Of a DNA stretch of 64,000 bases, positions 9,002 to 18,766 are shown one piece after another (position 1 is the stretch's first letter; each line of letters begins with the position of its first letter). The DNA comes from Microbacterium mitrae (GTDB taxonomy: Bacteria; Actinomycetota; Actinomycetes; Actinomycetales; Microbacteriaceae): NCBI RefSeq assembly GCF_008017445.1, contig NZ_VRSW01000002.1:310001-374000 (forward strand), written 5' to 3'. The notes beneath the pieces were generated by a model that was given only the letters and a program-made list of their open reading frames with translations, had not been told where the DNA came from and ran no database searches. A program made the position numbers and the translations under genes.

Positions 9002-11313
9002 CCTTCCCCGCAGGCACCATCCTCGGCTATCCGCGCATCGGGCGTCAGCGCGAGCTTAAGCGCGCCGTGGAGTCGCACTGGGCCGGAAAGACCGACGCTG
9101 ACGCGCTGGAGGCGACCGTGGCGTCGCTTCGCGAGGCCACGCGTGCGCGTCTCGCCGAGCTCGGGCTCGGTCGGGCCGACTCATCGATTCCGGAGTCCTT
9201 CTCCTTCTACGACCAGGTGCTTGACGCTGCCGTCACCCTGGGGGCGCTTCCGACGCGCTTTTCACACTTGCGCCGCGAAGACGGAACCTTTGGGCTCGAC
9301 GCGCTGTTTACCGCTGCTCGCGGAGACGGCGACCGGGCACCGCTGGAGATGACCAAGTGGTTTGACACCAACTACCACTACCTGGTTCCAGAAATCGACG
9401 AGAACACCGTGTTCTCGCTTTCGAGCACCCGCTTTGCGGACCAGGTCGCTGAGGCGCGTGCCGATGGATTCGTCACGCGTCCGGTCATTGTCGGCCCGGT
9501 GACGTTCTTGGCGCTCGCCAAGGCGAGCGATGAGGCAGCCGAAGGATTCTCGCCGCTGTCCCGGCTCGCAGACGTACTTGGGGTGTACGTCGAACTGTTG
9601 GCGGCGTTGAAGGATGCCGGTGCCGAGTGGGTGCAGCTGGACGAACCAGCGCTCGTGAGCGAGAGCCTGCCGTACAGCCCGGCGGAGCTCGCCGAGGCTA
9701 CACGTGTCGCCTACGACGTTCTCGCGAACGCCGCCGACCGTCCTCAGATTTTGGTGGCCGCCGGCTACGCGCAGCTCTCGCCTGAAGCGTGGAGCGTACT
9801 CGCCGCCTCTGGCGTCGACGGCATCGCGATCGACCTGCGTCGTGGTTCCGTCCCCGCGGCCGTCCCGGGGCTCGACAACAAAGTCTTGGTCGGCGGCGTG
9901 ATTGACGGCCGAAACATCTGGCGCGGCGACCTCGCCGGCGCGTTTGACACGCTCGAGGAGCTGCGAGCTCTGGGCACGGCTCAGGTGGCCGCCGGAACCA
10001 CGACATCGCTGCAGCATGTGCCGCACGACGTCGCGGATGAGACGCAACTGCACCCTCGCCTCGTGTCGTGGCTGGCGTTTGCCGATCAGAAGGTCGCACA
10101 GATCGTGACGCTCGCCGCTGGCCTCGTGGACGGTCGCGAGGCGATTGTCGGTGAGCTGGATGCGGCAACCGCGGCGCTGGCCGATCGTGCCGTAGCGCCC
10201 GGCGTTCGCGTTGACGCGGTCCGGGCGCGCACCGCAGCGCTTCACACCGACGACTTTGTGCGTGGAAACGAGGAAGAACGAGTCGCCGCGCAAGACGCCG
10301 CCCTCGCGTTGCCCGTGCTGCCGACCACAACGATTGGTTCCTTCCCGCAGACGGGGGAGATCCGCAAGGCTCGCGCCGCCCACGCGCGCGGCGAGATTGA
10401 CGACGCCGCCTACGACGAGTTCTTGAAGGCTGAGATCAGCCGCGTGATCGATCTGCAGCACGATCTCGACATCGACGTGCTGGTTCACGGTGAGGCCGAG
10501 CGCAACGACATGGTGCAGTACTTCGCCGAGTTGCTGGATGGCTTTGCCGTCACGCAAAACGGTTGGGTGCAGTCCTACGGTTCGCGCGCTACCCGCCCGT
10601 CGCTGCTGTGGGGCGACGTGTCGCGACCCGCGCCCATGACGGTGCGGTGGGCTGAGTATGCGCAGTCGCTGAGCGAAAAACACGTGAAGGGCATGCTCAC
10701 CGGGCCGGTCACGATTCTGGCGTGGTCGTTCGTTCGCGATGACCAGCCGCTGGCTGAGACCGCCAACCAGGCGGGTCTCGCGTTGCGCGATGAGATTGCC
10801 GATCTGGAGAATGCCGGTATTGCGATCATCCAGGTCGACGAACCGGCACTGCGCGAATTGCTGCCCCTGAAGACGGCCGATCAGGCCGCGTATCTGGACT
10901 GGTCGGTCGGATCGTTCCGGCTGGCAACGGCAGGCGTTGCGGATGCCACCCAGATTCACACCCACCTGTGTTACTCCGAGTTTGCCGTCGTCATCGACGC
11001 GATTACGGCGCTCGATGCTGACGTGACCTCCATTGAGGCAGCGCGCAGCCGCGGTGAAGTGATTGACGACATTCGTGACGCGGGCTTCCCGCACGGCGTT
11101 GGCCCCGGTGTTTGGGACATTCACTCGCCGCGCGTTCCGTCGGTCGATGAGCAGGAGTCGATTCTGCAGCGCGCAGCCGATGCCCTGCCGCACAAGCTCA
11201 TTTGGGCAAACCCAGACTGCGGACTCAAGACGCGTGGCTACGACGAAACGGTCGAGTCGCTGCGGAACCTCGTGGCCGCCACCAAGAACGTGCGCGAAAA
11301 GATCGGCGCTTAA
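8998..11313 (+). CDS. metE: cobalamin-independent methionine synthase MetE
   Basis: MetE transfers the methyl group from 5-methyl-THF-triglutamate to homocysteine. The 771-aa length and two-domain layout fit the family. The C-terminal zinc site is visible: His and Cys in IHTHLCYSEF, Glu in the following strand and Cys in NPDCGLKTRG. LPTTTIGSFPQT marks the start of the catalytic half. Coupled to metF by a 4-nt overlap and preceded by AAAGGAG. A strong terminator follows. Confidence 0.96.
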   Translation: MTFPAGTILGYPRIGRQRELKRAVESHWAGKTDADALEATVASLREATRARLAELGLGRADSSIPESFSFYDQVLDAAVTLGALPTRFSHLRREDGTFGLDALFTAARGDGDRAPLEMTKWFDTNYHYLVPEIDENTVFSLSSTRFADQVAEARADGFVTRPVIVGPVTFLALAKASDEAAEGFSPLSRLADVLGVYVELLAALKDAGAEWVQLDEPALVSESLPYSPAELAEATRVAYDVLANAADRPQILVAAGYAQLSPEAWSVLAASGVDGIAIDLRRGSVPAAVPGLDNKVLVGGVIDGRNIWRGDLAGAFDTLEELRALGTAQVAAGTTTSLQHVPHDVADETQLHPRLVSWLAFADQKVAQIVTLAAGLVDGREAIVGELDAATAALADRAVAPGVRVDAVRARTAALHTDDFVRGNEEERVAAQDAALALPVLPTTTIGSFPQTGEIRKARAAHARGEIDDAAYDEFLKAEISRVIDLQHDLDIDVLVHGEAERNDMVQYFAELLDGFAVTQNGWVQSYGSRATRPSLLWGDVSRPAPMTVRWAEYAQSLSEKHVKGMLTGPVTILAWSFVRDDQPLAETANQAGLALRDEIADLENAGIAIIQVDEPALRELLPLKTADQAAYLDWSVGSFRLATAGVADATQIHTHLCYSEFAVVIDAITALDADVTSIEAARSRGEVIDDIRDAGFPHGVGPGVWDIHSPRVPSVDEQESILQRAADALPHKLIWANPDCGLKTRGYDETVESLRNLVAATKNVREKIGA

Positions 11314-11327
11314 CGGCCCACCTACAG

Positions 11328-11367
11328 AATCGGCCTCACCTGCCCTGTCGGGCGAGTGAGGCCGATT
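11328..11367 (+). terminator. intrinsic terminator after metE
   Basis: AATCGGCCTCAC (11328-11339) pairs over 12 bp with GTGAGGCCGATT (11356-11367), with a second GCCC/GGGC pairing inside the loop. It is followed by a near-repeat in which TTTCGTGTGT occurs twice. It may also serve lexA, which converges from the other side. Confidence 0.8.
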
Positions 11368-11401
11368 TCGTGTGTCGTGCTTAGGGTTTCGTGTGTAGTG
11401 C

Positions 11402-12097
11402 TCAGACGGCGCGGAGCACGGCGACAACCTTGCCGAGAATGGTTGATTCGTCGCCGAGGATCGGCTCGAAAGCGCTGTTGCGTGGCAGCAGCCACGTGTG
11501 GCCGTCGCGGCGTCGCAGAACCTTTACGGTCGCCTCATCGTTGAGCATGGCCGCGACGATGTCACCGTTCTCGGCATCGCTCTGAACGCGAACGACCACC
11601 CAGTCGCCATCGCAAATGGCCGCGTCGATCATCGACTCACCGTTGACCTTGAGCATGAACAGTTCGCCCTTGCCAACGAGCTGGCGGGGGAGCGGGAAGA
11701 TCTCTTCAACCTGCTGTTCTGCGGTGATGGGAATGCCCGCGGCAATTTGGCCGACGAGTGGAACCAGGGCTGCGTCGCCGACGGCGGGTGCTGCGTCTGC
11801 GGGGTTTTCGGTAGCGATGCCCGGAATGTCGATGAGCACCTCCATGGCACGGGTCTTACCCGGGTCGCGGCGGAGGTATCCGCTCAACTCGAGCTGACCG
11901 AGCTGGTGCGTGACGCTGCTGAGCGACTTCAGGTTCACCGCGTCACCGATCTCGCGCATGCTCGGCGGATACCCGTTGCGTGCGATCGAGCGTTGAATGA
12001 CCTCAAGGATGGCCATTTGCTTGTCGCTGAGGTTCTTGCGGCGACGCGTGCGTGGGGCCTCGTTGCCCGCACCGTTCACGGTCTCTTCGGCGCTCAT
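11402..12097 (-). CDS. lexA: SOS repressor LexA
   Basis: LexA represses DNA-damage genes and self-cleaves on RecA filaments. The N-terminal winged helix is present ([19 protein letters not shown]). The autocleavage Ala-Gly bond lies in [11 protein letters not shown], the nucleophile Ser in [11 protein letters not shown] and the base Lys in [10 protein letters not shown]. The frame is open back to 12802, but AAGGAG lies 7 nt before the ATG at 12097 and the family length of about 231 aa supports that start. It is divergent from a LysM gene, with an SOS-box-like sequence between them. Confidence 0.95.
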   Translation of the reverse strand: MSAEETVNGAGNEAPRTRRRKNLSDKQMAILEVIQRSIARNGYPPSMREIGDAVNLKSLSSVTHQLGQLELSGYLRRDPGKTRAMEVLIDIPGIATENPADAAPAVGDAALVPLVGQIAAGIPITAEQQVEEIFPLPRQLVGKGELFMLKVNGESMIDAAICDGDWVVVRVQSDAENGDIVAAMLNDEATVKVLRRRDGHTWLLPRNSAFEPILGDESTILGKVVAVLRAV

Positions 12098-12243
12098 TGC
12101 GTTCTCCTTATGCCACTCAACGACCAATGTCGGAGGTTGATGATGTGCTTTCGCTATCGAAACCGTATCCGACTTTCCGGGCAAACAGAGACTTTTGTTC
12201 GAGTGTGTCGGAACAAATTTTGAGAAGTCGTTCGAAAAATAGG

Positions 12244-12274
12244 TTGACATGTTCGAAGATCGAACATAGATTCG
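12244..12274 (+). promoter_or_regulatory. promoter with embedded SOS-box-like operator for the LysM gene
   Basis: TTGACA (12244-12249) and TAGATT (12267-12272) form a -35/-10 pair with a 17-nt spacer. CGAACATAGATTCG at 12261-12274 differs by one half-site base from the actinobacterial LexA consensus CGAAC-N4-GTTCG and covers the -10. A perfect palindrome, ATGTTCGAAGATCGAACAT, spans 12249-12267. LexA bound here would block RNA polymerase; lexA itself is read divergently. Confidence 0.65.
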
Positions 12275-12340
12275 GAACGTAGCTTCGGTTCCGGTTCTCC
12301 CGGCCGAGAACCGGGCCGAAGCACACCATAAGGAGGAATC

Positions 12341-12748
12341 ATGAGCACGATCAGCATCAACGCCAACGGTGGCCCCGTTCGTGTCGTTCAGGCATCCGTT
12401 GCCGGCGCTATCTCCAACCGCACCATCATGGCCACGCGCTTGCGCATCACCGAGCGCGGTCGTCGGGTGCTTGCGGCCCTCGTGGCGCTTCCGATTGTTG
12501 TTGCCGTCGTCATCGCCGTGTTGAGCGGCGGCACGGCCCTCGCGTCTCTCGATGAGGGCGGAGCGCCGGTGACCTTCGAAACCATTAACGTCATGCCGGG
12601 CGACACGTTGTGGTCGCTCGCGGGTGAGATCGCGCCAGCTGCCGACCCCCGTGATGTCATCGACGCCATTGTTTCGCTCAACGCATTGCCGTCTTCGGCC
12701 ATTGTTCCCGGTCAGACGCTGTCGATTCCGGCTGAGTACACGAAGTAG
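12341..12748 (+). CDS. LysM-domain membrane protein, probable SOS-induced division inhibitor
   Basis: The 135-aa protein has a short N-terminal tail, one transmembrane helix ([19 protein letters not shown], about residues 44-62) and a C-terminal LysM domain ([16 protein letters not shown] to [10 protein letters not shown]). This architecture and the position divergent to lexA match YneA/DivS/ChiZ-type proteins, which delay cytokinesis after DNA damage. The Shine-Dalgarno AAGGAGG sits 5-6 nt before the ATG. Control by LexA is inferred from the operator-like site upstream. The role is inferred from architecture and context; the family is poorly conserved in sequence. Confidence 0.8.
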   Translation: MSTISINANGGPVRVVQASVAGAISNRTIMATRLRITERGRRVLAALVALPIVVAVVIAVLSGGTALASLDEGGAPVTFETINVMPGDTLWSLAGEIAPAADPRDVIDAIVSLNALPSSAIVPGQTLSIPAEYTK

Positions 12749-12846
12749 GCGCACGTCTCGATTCTGCGCTGAGAAGCCGGGATGGGCGTAGCGAGATGGC
12801 ACGTAATTTTCTCGACATAGATTTCGGCGGCCGTACTCCGCAGACC

Positions 12847-12852
12847 TACGAT
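12847..12852 (+). promoter_or_regulatory. -10 hexamer TACGAT for leaderless hisC
   Basis: TACGAT is followed by GGGGGA (6 nt) and the hisC GTG at 12859. An alternative -10, TAGATT, lies at 12818-12823 and would give a short leader instead. Confidence 0.5.
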
Positions 12853-12858
12853 GGGGGA

Positions 12859-13938
12859 GTGACGATCTCCTTCAGTGATCTACCCATCCGCGACGAGTTT
12901 CGCGGGATGACACCGTATGGCGCGCCGCAGGCTCCGCTGCCAGTCGCACTGAACGTCAACGAGAACACGCATCCGATTCCAGACGACGTGGCAACCGATA
13001 TCGTCGATTCGGTGTCGCTCGCGGTGCGTGATCTGAACCGCTACCCCGACCGAGAGTTCAGCCTGTTGCGGGAGGCATTTGCCGGCTATCTCGGGCACGG
13101 CTTGAGTGCCGAGAACGTGTGGGCGGCAAATGGCTCGAACGAGGTGTTGCAACACATCTTGCAGGCGTTTGCCGGTCCTGACCGAACGGTCATGGGTTTT
13201 GGCCCCACCTATTCGATGTATCCGCTTCTCACGCAGGCCACCGGAGCCCAATGGTTTGCGGGAGAGCGTGGCCCCGACTTCTCCCTCACCGCGGCATCCG
13301 CGGTGGCACAGGTCGAAGAGGTCAACCCGAACGTCATCTTGCTTTGCGCGCCCAATAATCCCACAGGCACGCCGCTGCCACTTGATGTGATCGCCGCCGT
13401 CTATGACGCGACCGACGGCATTGTGGTGGTTGATGAGGCCTACTTCGAGTTCGCGCCGCACGACGCGCCCAGTGCGCTGACTCTGCTCGACGGACGCCCG
13501 CGCCTGGTGGTGTCGCGCACCATGAGCAAGGCATTCGCCTTCGCTGGTGCGCGCGTTGGCTACCTCGCCGCAGACCCAGCATTTATTGATGCTCTTCGCC
13601 TGGTTCGCTTGCCGTACCACCTCAGCTCATTGACGCAGGTTGCCGCGCTTGCAGCCCTCCGTCACGCCGACACCATGCTCGCCACCGTCGACAACATCGT
13701 TGAACAGCGTGATCGCATTTCAGCGACCCTCACGGCGCTGGGCTATCGGCCATACGAATCGTGGACCAACTTCGTGCTGTTCGGCGGTGTGGCCGACCCG
13801 CAGGCGACATTCCTCGCCCTCTATGAGCGCGGCATCCTGATCCGCGATGTGGGAATCCCGGGGCACATGCGCGTGTCTGCCGGTACCGAAGAAGAAACGA
13901 CCGCGTTCCTCGACGCGCTAGCCTCGCTAGAATTCTGA
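12859..13938 (+). CDS. hisC: histidinol-phosphate aminotransferase HisC
   Basis: A PLP aminotransferase that converts imidazole-acetol phosphate to histidinol phosphate. The N terminus [17 protein letters not shown] is family-typical; the PLP lysine lies in [17 protein letters not shown], with NPTG in CAPNNPTGT and the substrate motif YFEF nearby. The frame is open to an ATG at 12796, but the leaderless TACGAT-N6-GTG signal and the usual short N terminus favour GTG 12859 (359 aa). First gene of hisC-hisB-hisH-priA; hisB starts 2 nt after its stop. Confidence 0.92.
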   Translation: MTISFSDLPIRDEFRGMTPYGAPQAPLPVALNVNENTHPIPDDVATDIVDSVSLAVRDLNRYPDREFSLLREAFAGYLGHGLSAENVWAANGSNEVLQHILQAFAGPDRTVMGFGPTYSMYPLLTQATGAQWFAGERGPDFSLTAASAVAQVEEVNPNVILLCAPNNPTGTPLPLDVIAAVYDATDGIVVVDEAYFEFAPHDAPSALTLLDGRPRLVVSRTMSKAFAFAGARVGYLAADPAFIDALRLVRLPYHLSSLTQVAALAALRHADTMLATVDNIVEQRDRISATLTALGYRPYESWTNFVLFGGVADPQATFLALYERGILIRDVGIPGHMRVSAGTEEETTAFLDALASLEF

Positions 13939-13940
13939 AT

Positions 13941-14546
13941 ATGACTGCGCACCGTACCGCATCCCGTCGCCGTTCTACGAGCGAGTCAACGATTGAGCTT
14001 GAGCTCAACCTCGATGGCACCGGTCAAAGCTCGATCGACACGTCTGTGCCGTTTTTCGATCACATGCTGACCGCGTTTGCCAAGCACTCGCTGACCGACC
14101 TCACCGTCAAGGCCACCGGCGACACTGACATTGACGCCCACCACACCGTCGAAGACACCGCGATCGTGCTCGGCCAGGCTATTCGTGAGGCGCTCGGAGA
14201 CAAGGCCGGAATCTCCCGCTACGGCGATGCATTGGTTCCGCTCGACGAGGCACTCGCACAGGCCGTCGTCGATATTTCTGGTCGTCCCTTCTTGGTTCAC
14301 ACGGGCGAGCCGGCCGGTTTCGAATTTCACCGCATTGGCGGCCACTTCACGGGCTCACTCGTTCGCCACGTGTTCGAAGCAATCACGCTCAACGCCGGCC
14401 TCACCGTGCACGTCAATGTGATCGCCGGGCGCGACCCTCACCACATCGCAGAGGCCGAGTTCAAGGCCTTTGCTCGTGCCTTCCGCCAGGCGAAGGCGCT
14501 TGACCCGCTCGTCTCCGGCATTCCCAGCACCAAGGGCGCGTTGTGA
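13941..14546 (+). CDS. hisB: imidazoleglycerol-phosphate dehydratase HisB
   Basis: The monofunctional Mn-dependent dehydratase of histidine synthesis (201 aa, normal for a stand-alone enzyme). The two metal-binding motifs [11 protein letters not shown] (about residue 67) and [13 protein letters not shown] (about 160) are intact, as is the FDHML segment. Starts 2 nt after hisC and its stop overlaps the hisH GTG (GTGA). Confidence 0.96.
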   Translation: MTAHRTASRRRSTSESTIELELNLDGTGQSSIDTSVPFFDHMLTAFAKHSLTDLTVKATGDTDIDAHHTVEDTAIVLGQAIREALGDKAGISRYGDALVPLDEALAQAVVDISGRPFLVHTGEPAGFEFHRIGGHFTGSLVRHVFEAITLNAGLTVHVNVIAGRDPHHIAEAEFKAFARAFRQAKALDPLVSGIPSTKGAL

Positions 14547-15190
14547 CCCGCCCCGTCGTCGCCGTTCTCGACTACGGTTCCGGCAACGTGCACTCTGCCG
14601 TCAAGGCGCTTGATGCGGCCGGTGCCGATGCTCGGCTCACCAAAGACAAAAAACTCATCATGGACGCTCACGGGCTCGTCGTGCCCGGCGTTGGCGCATT
14701 CGCGGCCGTCATGGAGGCGTTGCGCGCCGAACGATCCGAAGAGCTGATCGACCGTCGCCTGGCCGGCGGACGACCTGTGCTGGGCATTTGCGTCGGCATG
14801 CAGGTGATGTTTGAGCGCGGCGTGGAGCGTGGCGTTGGTGCCGAGGGGCTCGGTGAGTGGCCCGGCGTCGTGCGTGAAATTGAAGCGCCGATTCTCCCGC
14901 ACATGGGCTGGAACACCGTCGAGGCCGGGGAGGGCAGCACGCTGTTTCGCGGCATCGAAGATGAGCGCTTCTATTTTGTGCACTCCAACGCCGCGCAAGA
15001 CTGGACGCTCGAGGTGACGCCGCCGTTTCCGCAACCGACGGTGACGTGGGCGACGCACCACTCCCGTTTCATCGCCGCGGTCGAAAATGGCCCGCTATCG
15101 GCGACTCAATTTCACCCCGAAAAGTCGGGTGCAGCCGGCATTGCGCTGCTCTCGAATTGGATCGGCACGCTCGGCGGGACTACGCTCTAA
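14543..15190 (+). CDS. hisH: imidazole glycerol phosphate synthase glutaminase subunit HisH
   Basis: Supplies ammonia from glutamine to HisF for making IGP and AICAR. The class-I amidotransferase triad is visible: Cys in LGICVGMQ, and His/Glu in [18 protein letters not shown] at the N terminus is typical. 215 aa. Coupled to hisB by overlap. HisF itself is not in this window. Confidence 0.95.
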   Translation: MTRPVVAVLDYGSGNVHSAVKALDAAGADARLTKDKKLIMDAHGLVVPGVGAFAAVMEALRAERSEELIDRRLAGGRPVLGICVGMQVMFERGVERGVGAEGLGEWPGVVREIEAPILPHMGWNTVEAGEGSTLFRGIEDERFYFVHSNAAQDWTLEVTPPFPQPTVTWATHHSRFIAAVENGPLSATQFHPEKSGAAGIALLSNWIGTLGGTTL

Positions 15191-15231
15191 CGTCTATGCC
15201 GTTTGCACGAAGCTTGTTTGCTAGAGGACAC

Positions 15232-15978
15232 ATGAACGACTTCACCAACACCCCTGCACTGGTTCTGTTGCCGGCCGTCGACGTTGCGGGCGGAAAGGCT
15301 GTGCGCCTGACCCAGGGCGAGGCCGGCTCCGAGACGAGCTATGGCGACCCGGTGGACGCCGCGGCTCAGTGGCAAGAGCAGGGTGCCGAGTGGTTGCACC
15401 TGGTCGACCTCGACGCTGCTTTCGGGCGAGGCGCGAACACCGGCGTTATCCGCCGCGTGATCAAGCAGGTGCGCGGGCTCAACGTCGAACTTTCCGGCGG
15501 AATCCGTGACGACGCGTCTCTTGAGGCCGCGCTGGAGACCGGCGTAACCCGCATCAATCTCGGCACGGCGGCGTTGGAAAACCCCGAGTGGGCAGCCAAC
15601 GTTATCGGCCGCTACGGTGAGGCGATTGCGGTCGGTCTGGACGTTCGCGGAACCACGCTGGCTGCTCGCGGATGGACGCAAGACGCCGGCGATATTTGGG
15701 AAGTTCTCGCACGCCTCGAAGATGCGGGATGCTCGCGTTACGTCGTCACCGACGTGACCAAAGACGGCACCCTGCGCGGCCCGAACCTAGAGCTGCTTCG
15801 CGAAGTCTGCTCCCGCACCGTCAAGCCCGTCGTGGCATCGGGCGGTATTTCTTCGCTCGACGACATTGCCGAACTGCGTGACCTGGTTCCGCTCGGCGTC
15901 GAGGGCGCGATCATCGGCAAGGCGCTGTACTCCGGCGCGTTCACGTTGCCAGAGGCGCTGGATGTCGCCGGAGACTAA
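15232..15978 (+). CDS. priA: phosphoribosyl isomerase A (HisA/TrpF bifunctional PriA)
   Basis: A (beta-alpha)8 isomerase that in actinobacteria serves both histidine (ProFAR isomerase) and tryptophan (PRA isomerase) synthesis. [15 protein letters not shown] carries the first catalytic Asp, and [16 protein letters not shown] the second; ELSGGIRDD and [12 protein letters not shown] are the phosphate-binding loops. GAGGA lies 5-6 nt before ATG 15232, although the frame is open further upstream. Dual function is inferred from taxonomy; no trpF is visible here. Confidence 0.9.
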   Translation: MNDFTNTPALVLLPAVDVAGGKAVRLTQGEAGSETSYGDPVDAAAQWQEQGAEWLHLVDLDAAFGRGANTGVIRRVIKQVRGLNVELSGGIRDDASLEAALETGVTRINLGTAALENPEWAANVIGRYGEAIAVGLDVRGTTLAARGWTQDAGDIWEVLARLEDAGCSRYVVTDVTKDGTLRGPNLELLREVCSRTVKPVVASGGISSLDDIAELRDLVPLGVEGAIIGKALYSGAFTLPEALDVAGD

Positions 15979-16732
15979 TTCGGCTGACTCGGCGGGCGTT
16001 CCGTGGGAGGGGCGCCGATTCGAGCCCAATCCCGCGGCCGGCGACGATGGTTCCGCAGATCCGGCGCTGTATGCCGCCCTCACCAACTTTCGCAATGGTT
16101 CCGGCGACCAGATCGCCATTGTTGAGGCGCTGCGCACGGCGCGGGTGCTGATTCCGCTCATTGCCGAAAAGGGTGAGGAGGGTGTCGCCCCCAGCGGTCT
16201 TGCTGTCGACAAGACGCAGGAACTCTCCATCGTGACCGTTGCGGCGCCTGACGGCCGCACGGTGCTCCCCATCTTTACCAGCGTTGATGCGATGCGCACG
16301 TGGGATCCGCTGGCGCGGCCGATTCCGGTCGCAGGCGTCCGTGCCGCCCTCTCCGCGGCATCCGACCAAACTGACCTCATCGTCATCGACCCGACGGCAG
16401 AAACCGAGTACATCGTGCGGCGCCCGGCAGTCTGGGCGCTGGCGCAGGATGTGCCGTGGGTGCCGAGCGCCGAGTCGCCGGAGGTATTCGCGGCGCTGCA
16501 AGAATCGGTCGCAACCGAGCTTGCCGTCATCGACCTCACGATGGCCTCCGGTGACCCGCAAGCGCGGCTACACGGGCCTGAACTCGTCGTCTCGCTGGAA
16601 CTCGTTGACGGGCTTGACCAGACGCAGCTCGATGCCGTGTTGCAGCGCCTCGCGCAGCGGTGGGCGGCCGATAACCGCGTCGCCGTGCTGGTTGATTCGC
16701 TTTCGGTCAAGCTCGTCCGCTCCGCGAGCTAG
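15962..16732 (+). CDS. SseB-family protein
   Basis: A 256-aa protein with an SseB-like N-terminal half ([18 protein letters not shown] and [15 protein letters not shown] are characteristic). It is commonly found beside priA in actinobacteria; function unknown. The ATG lies inside the priA 3' end in another frame (17-nt overlap), so it is probably coupled to the his operon. It converges on ribH, with 9 nt between the two stops. Confidence 0.8.
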   Translation: MSPETNSADSAGVPWEGRRFEPNPAAGDDGSADPALYAALTNFRNGSGDQIAIVEALRTARVLIPLIAEKGEEGVAPSGLAVDKTQELSIVTVAAPDGRTVLPIFTSVDAMRTWDPLARPIPVAGVRAALSAASDQTDLIVIDPTAETEYIVRRPAVWALAQDVPWVPSAESPEVFAALQESVATELAVIDLTMASGDPQARLHGPELVVSLELVDGLDQTQLDAVLQRLAQRWAADNRVAVLVDSLSVKLVRSAS

Positions 16733-16741
16733 ATCAGCACC

Positions 16742-17227
16742 CTACGAGGCTGCCCTGAGTGGGCTGTCTCGCAGCAACGTCGCCATCTCCACGGCCGCCT
16801 CGGCAGCCTCAGCGCCCTTGTCTTCCGACGAGCCTTCAAGCCCGGCGCGATCGAACGCTTGGGCCTCATCGTCACACGTCAACAGGCCGAACCCGATCGG
16901 CACACCGGTGGTAAGGGCGACGTCGTTGATGCCGAGGGTCGCGGCCTGGCACACGTAGTCGAAGTGTGGTGTGCCCCCGCGAATTACAACGCCAAGCGCG
17001 ATGACGGCATCGCTCCCGGCGGTCGCCGCGTGCTGAGCGGCAAGGGGCAGTTCAAAAGAGCCCGGAACCCGCAGCAGATGCACGTCGGTGACGCCGGCGG
17101 TGCGCAGTGCGCGCTGGGCGCCCTCGATCAGACCGTTCATGATGACGGTGTGCCAGCTTGCCGCGACGATCGTGACGCGCAGGCCGTCGCCGCGCGGGGT
17201 GAGGGTGGGTGAGCCATGCTTGCTCAT
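16742..17227 (-). CDS. ribH: 6,7-dimethyl-8-ribityllumazine synthase RibH
   Basis: Condenses dihydroxybutanone phosphate with the pyrimidine intermediate to form lumazine. [31 protein letters not shown] and [14 protein letters not shown], including the proton-shuttle His, are diagnostic. AAGGAG lies upstream of ATG 17227, and the ATG overlaps the ribB stop (ATGA). 161 aa. Last gene of ribE-ribB-ribH. Confidence 0.95.
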   Translation of the reverse strand: MSKHGSPTLTPRGDGLRVTIVAASWHTVIMNGLIEGAQRALRTAGVTDVHLLRVPGSFELPLAAQHAATAGSDAVIALGVVIRGGTPHFDYVCQAATLGINDVALTTGVPIGFGLLTCDDEAQAFDRAGLEGSSEDKGAEAAEAAVEMATLLRDSPLRAAS

Positions 17228-17847
17228 ACGAGTTCTCCTTGGTGAGCGGGGTGGCTGTTGAGCCACGCGATGAGGTCTTCGATGCTGATGAGTACGAGGT
17301 CATATTCGGCGGCGAGGCTCGCGGCGTCATCCCACCGCATTACCGGGCCGTAGTCGTGCACGAGTTCGCCAATGACGCCCACCGGGTGAAGCCCCGCTGC
17401 GCGACACAGATCAACGGCCGCTTCGGTGTGGCCGGCGCGTTCACGAACGCCGCCTCCGACGGCGCGGAGCGGGAGAATGTGGCCGGGTCGAATGAGGTCG
17501 GCCGCCGTCGCATCGGGCGAAGCGAGCACCCGCAGGGTGCGGGTGCGGTCGGCGGCAGAAATGCCGGTGGTGATGCCATCGGCCGCATCAACGCTGATGG
17601 CATACGCGGTGCGACGCGGATCTTGTGACGCCGGAACCATGAGCGGCAGCTCCAAACGATCGGCAACATCGGCGGGCAGCGGCGCGCACAAATAGCCAGA
17701 CGTGTGCCGCACGGTCCACGCAATCCATGGTTCCGTCGCTGCTTGCGCCGACAGAATCACGTCGACTTCGTTCTCGCGGGTCGCGGCGTCTGCGACCAGC
17801 ACCGGCCTGCCGCGTCGCAATTCTTCGAGGGCGCGTTCAATGGTCAT
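17224..17847 (-). CDS. ribB: 3,4-dihydroxy-2-butanone-4-phosphate synthase RibB (stand-alone)
   Basis: Converts ribulose-5-phosphate to DHBP. The acidic loop usually reads DDEDRENEGD; here it reads [10 protein letters not shown], so the essential Asp and both Glu of REnE are kept while the neighbouring D, E, D and G are replaced. GHTEAAVDL and TRTLRVL are normal. At 207 aa it lacks the GTP cyclohydrolase II (RibA) domain usually fused in actinobacteria. It overlaps ribE upstream and ribH downstream by 4 nt each. Probably active, but the altered loop is worth noting. Confidence 0.9.
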   Translation of the reverse strand: MTIERALEELRRGRPVLVADAATRENEVDVILSAQAATEPWIAWTVRHTSGYLCAPLPADVADRLELPLMVPASQDPRRTAYAISVDAADGITTGISAADRTRTLRVLASPDATAADLIRPGHILPLRAVGGGVRERAGHTEAAVDLCRAAGLHPVGVIGELVHDYGPVMRWDDAASLAAEYDLVLISIEDLIAWLNSHPAHQGELV

Positions 17848-18446
17848 GCCGCGACCTCCGTCTCGTGCAGGCGAGCGACGTAGCGGGCGATCACGTCAAT
17901 TTCGAGGTTGACCGGATCGCCGACGGCCAGGCCACCAAGCGTCGTGCGCTCGAGGGTGAGGGGGATCAATGCCACGCCGAAAGAGTCTGCCGTCACCGTC
18001 GTGACGGTGAGCGAGGTGCCATTGACGGCGATCGAGCCCTTTTCGGCGATGAAGCGGGCAAGTTCCGGTGCGTGTTCGAACACGAGCTCCTCCCAGCGGC
18101 CGCCAGAGGTGCGTGAGCGGAGGCGCCCAACGCCATCGACGTGCCCCTGCACGATGTGGCCGTCGAGCCGCGCGCCGGCGATCATGGCGCGTTCCAGATT
18201 GACGGGGGAACCGGCCTTCAGCTCCCCGAGTGCCGTACGGCGCATCGTCTCCGGAACCGCTTCAATCTCAAATTCGTCGCCGATGAGCTCGGCAACGGTG
18301 AGACACGCGCCGTTGACGGCGATCGAGTCGCCAAGGCGAGCGTCGCTGGTCACCAGCGGGCCGCGTATGCGAACGCGTACCTCGCCGCCCGCCGCTGGCG
18401 TGATTTGAGTGATCTCACCGAGTTCTTCGATGATTCCCGTGAACAT
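17844..18446 (-). CDS. ribE: riboflavin synthase alpha chain RibE
   Basis: Dismutates two lumazines into riboflavin. Two tandem lumazine-binding repeats are visible, the first beginning MFTGIIEELGE and containing SIAVNGACLTV, the second with GHVDGVG and SIAVNGTSLTV. CGGAGG lies about 6 nt before ATG 18446; the open frame extends further up but the family starts at MFTGI. 200 aa. First gene after the FMN riboswitch. Confidence 0.95.
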   Translation of the reverse strand: MFTGIIEELGEITQITPAAGGEVRVRIRGPLVTSDARLGDSIAVNGACLTVAELIGDEFEIEAVPETMRRTALGELKAGSPVNLERAMIAGARLDGHIVQGHVDGVGRLRSRTSGGRWEELVFEHAPELARFIAEKGSIAVNGTSLTVTTVTADSFGVALIPLTLERTTLGGLAVGDPVNLEIDVIARYVARLHETEVAA

Positions 18447-18537
18447 TGCTACCTCCGGTCCTGGCGCCGGGGTATGCAGGAACAACGGCGACACCGGGGG
18501 TTGCAAAAAATATGCGACGCCACCAATGACGCCACGT

Positions 18538-18654
18538 CTCCTCCCATCCGGACTTTAACCGTCGGTTCCGGAATTTCACCAGATCAACCACCTCCCGAAG
18601 GAGATGGGTCGCGGACTATCACCGCCGGCTCAGACTTTCACTGACCCCGGAGCA
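18538..18654 (-). ncRNA. FMN riboswitch (RFN element)
   Basis: On the minus strand the conserved RFN blocks appear in order: GGGGTCAGTGAAAGTC, GCCGGCGGTGATAGTCCGC, GGTGAAATTCCGG, ACCGACGGT and AGTCCGGATGGGAGGAG. It ends about 90 nt before ribE. Binding of FMN should terminate transcription or block translation of ribE-ribB-ribH. A -10 (TATCCT, 18670-18675) lies just upstream. Confidence 0.95.
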
Positions 18655-18669
18655 CGTGTGCTTGCCACC

Positions 18670-18675
18670 AGGATA
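18670..18675 (-). promoter_or_regulatory. -10 hexamer TATCCT of the riboflavin operon
   Basis: On the minus strand TATCCT lies so that transcription would start about 8-10 nt before the RFN element. The -35 is not clear. Confidence 0.45.
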
Positions 18676-18710
18676 CGCCTCCTGCGGGGCGGTGGCGTCA
18701 CGCAACGAAA

Positions 18711-18750
18711 CGAGGCGGGCGTCAGTGCCTTCGCACTCGCGCCCGCCTCG
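18711..18750 (-). terminator. hairpin terminator after the DUF1844 gene
   Basis: CGAGGCGGGCG (18711-18721) pairs over 11 bp with CGCCCGCCTCG (18740-18750), with a further TGC/GCA pair in the loop. It lies just downstream of the DUF1844 stop and upstream of the rib promoter, isolating the two minus-strand units. Confidence 0.7.
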
Positions 18751-18766
18751 CAGGAGTTTTTCGGGG

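Noticed and set aside
9262..11427. 721-aa open frame antisense to metE
   Set aside because: Shadow of the metE coding frame in high-GC DNA; no motif, no start signal, and metE is certain.
12098..12802. N-terminal extension of lexA
   Set aside because: Runs through the divergent LysM gene and the operator; a good Shine-Dalgarno precedes ATG 12097.
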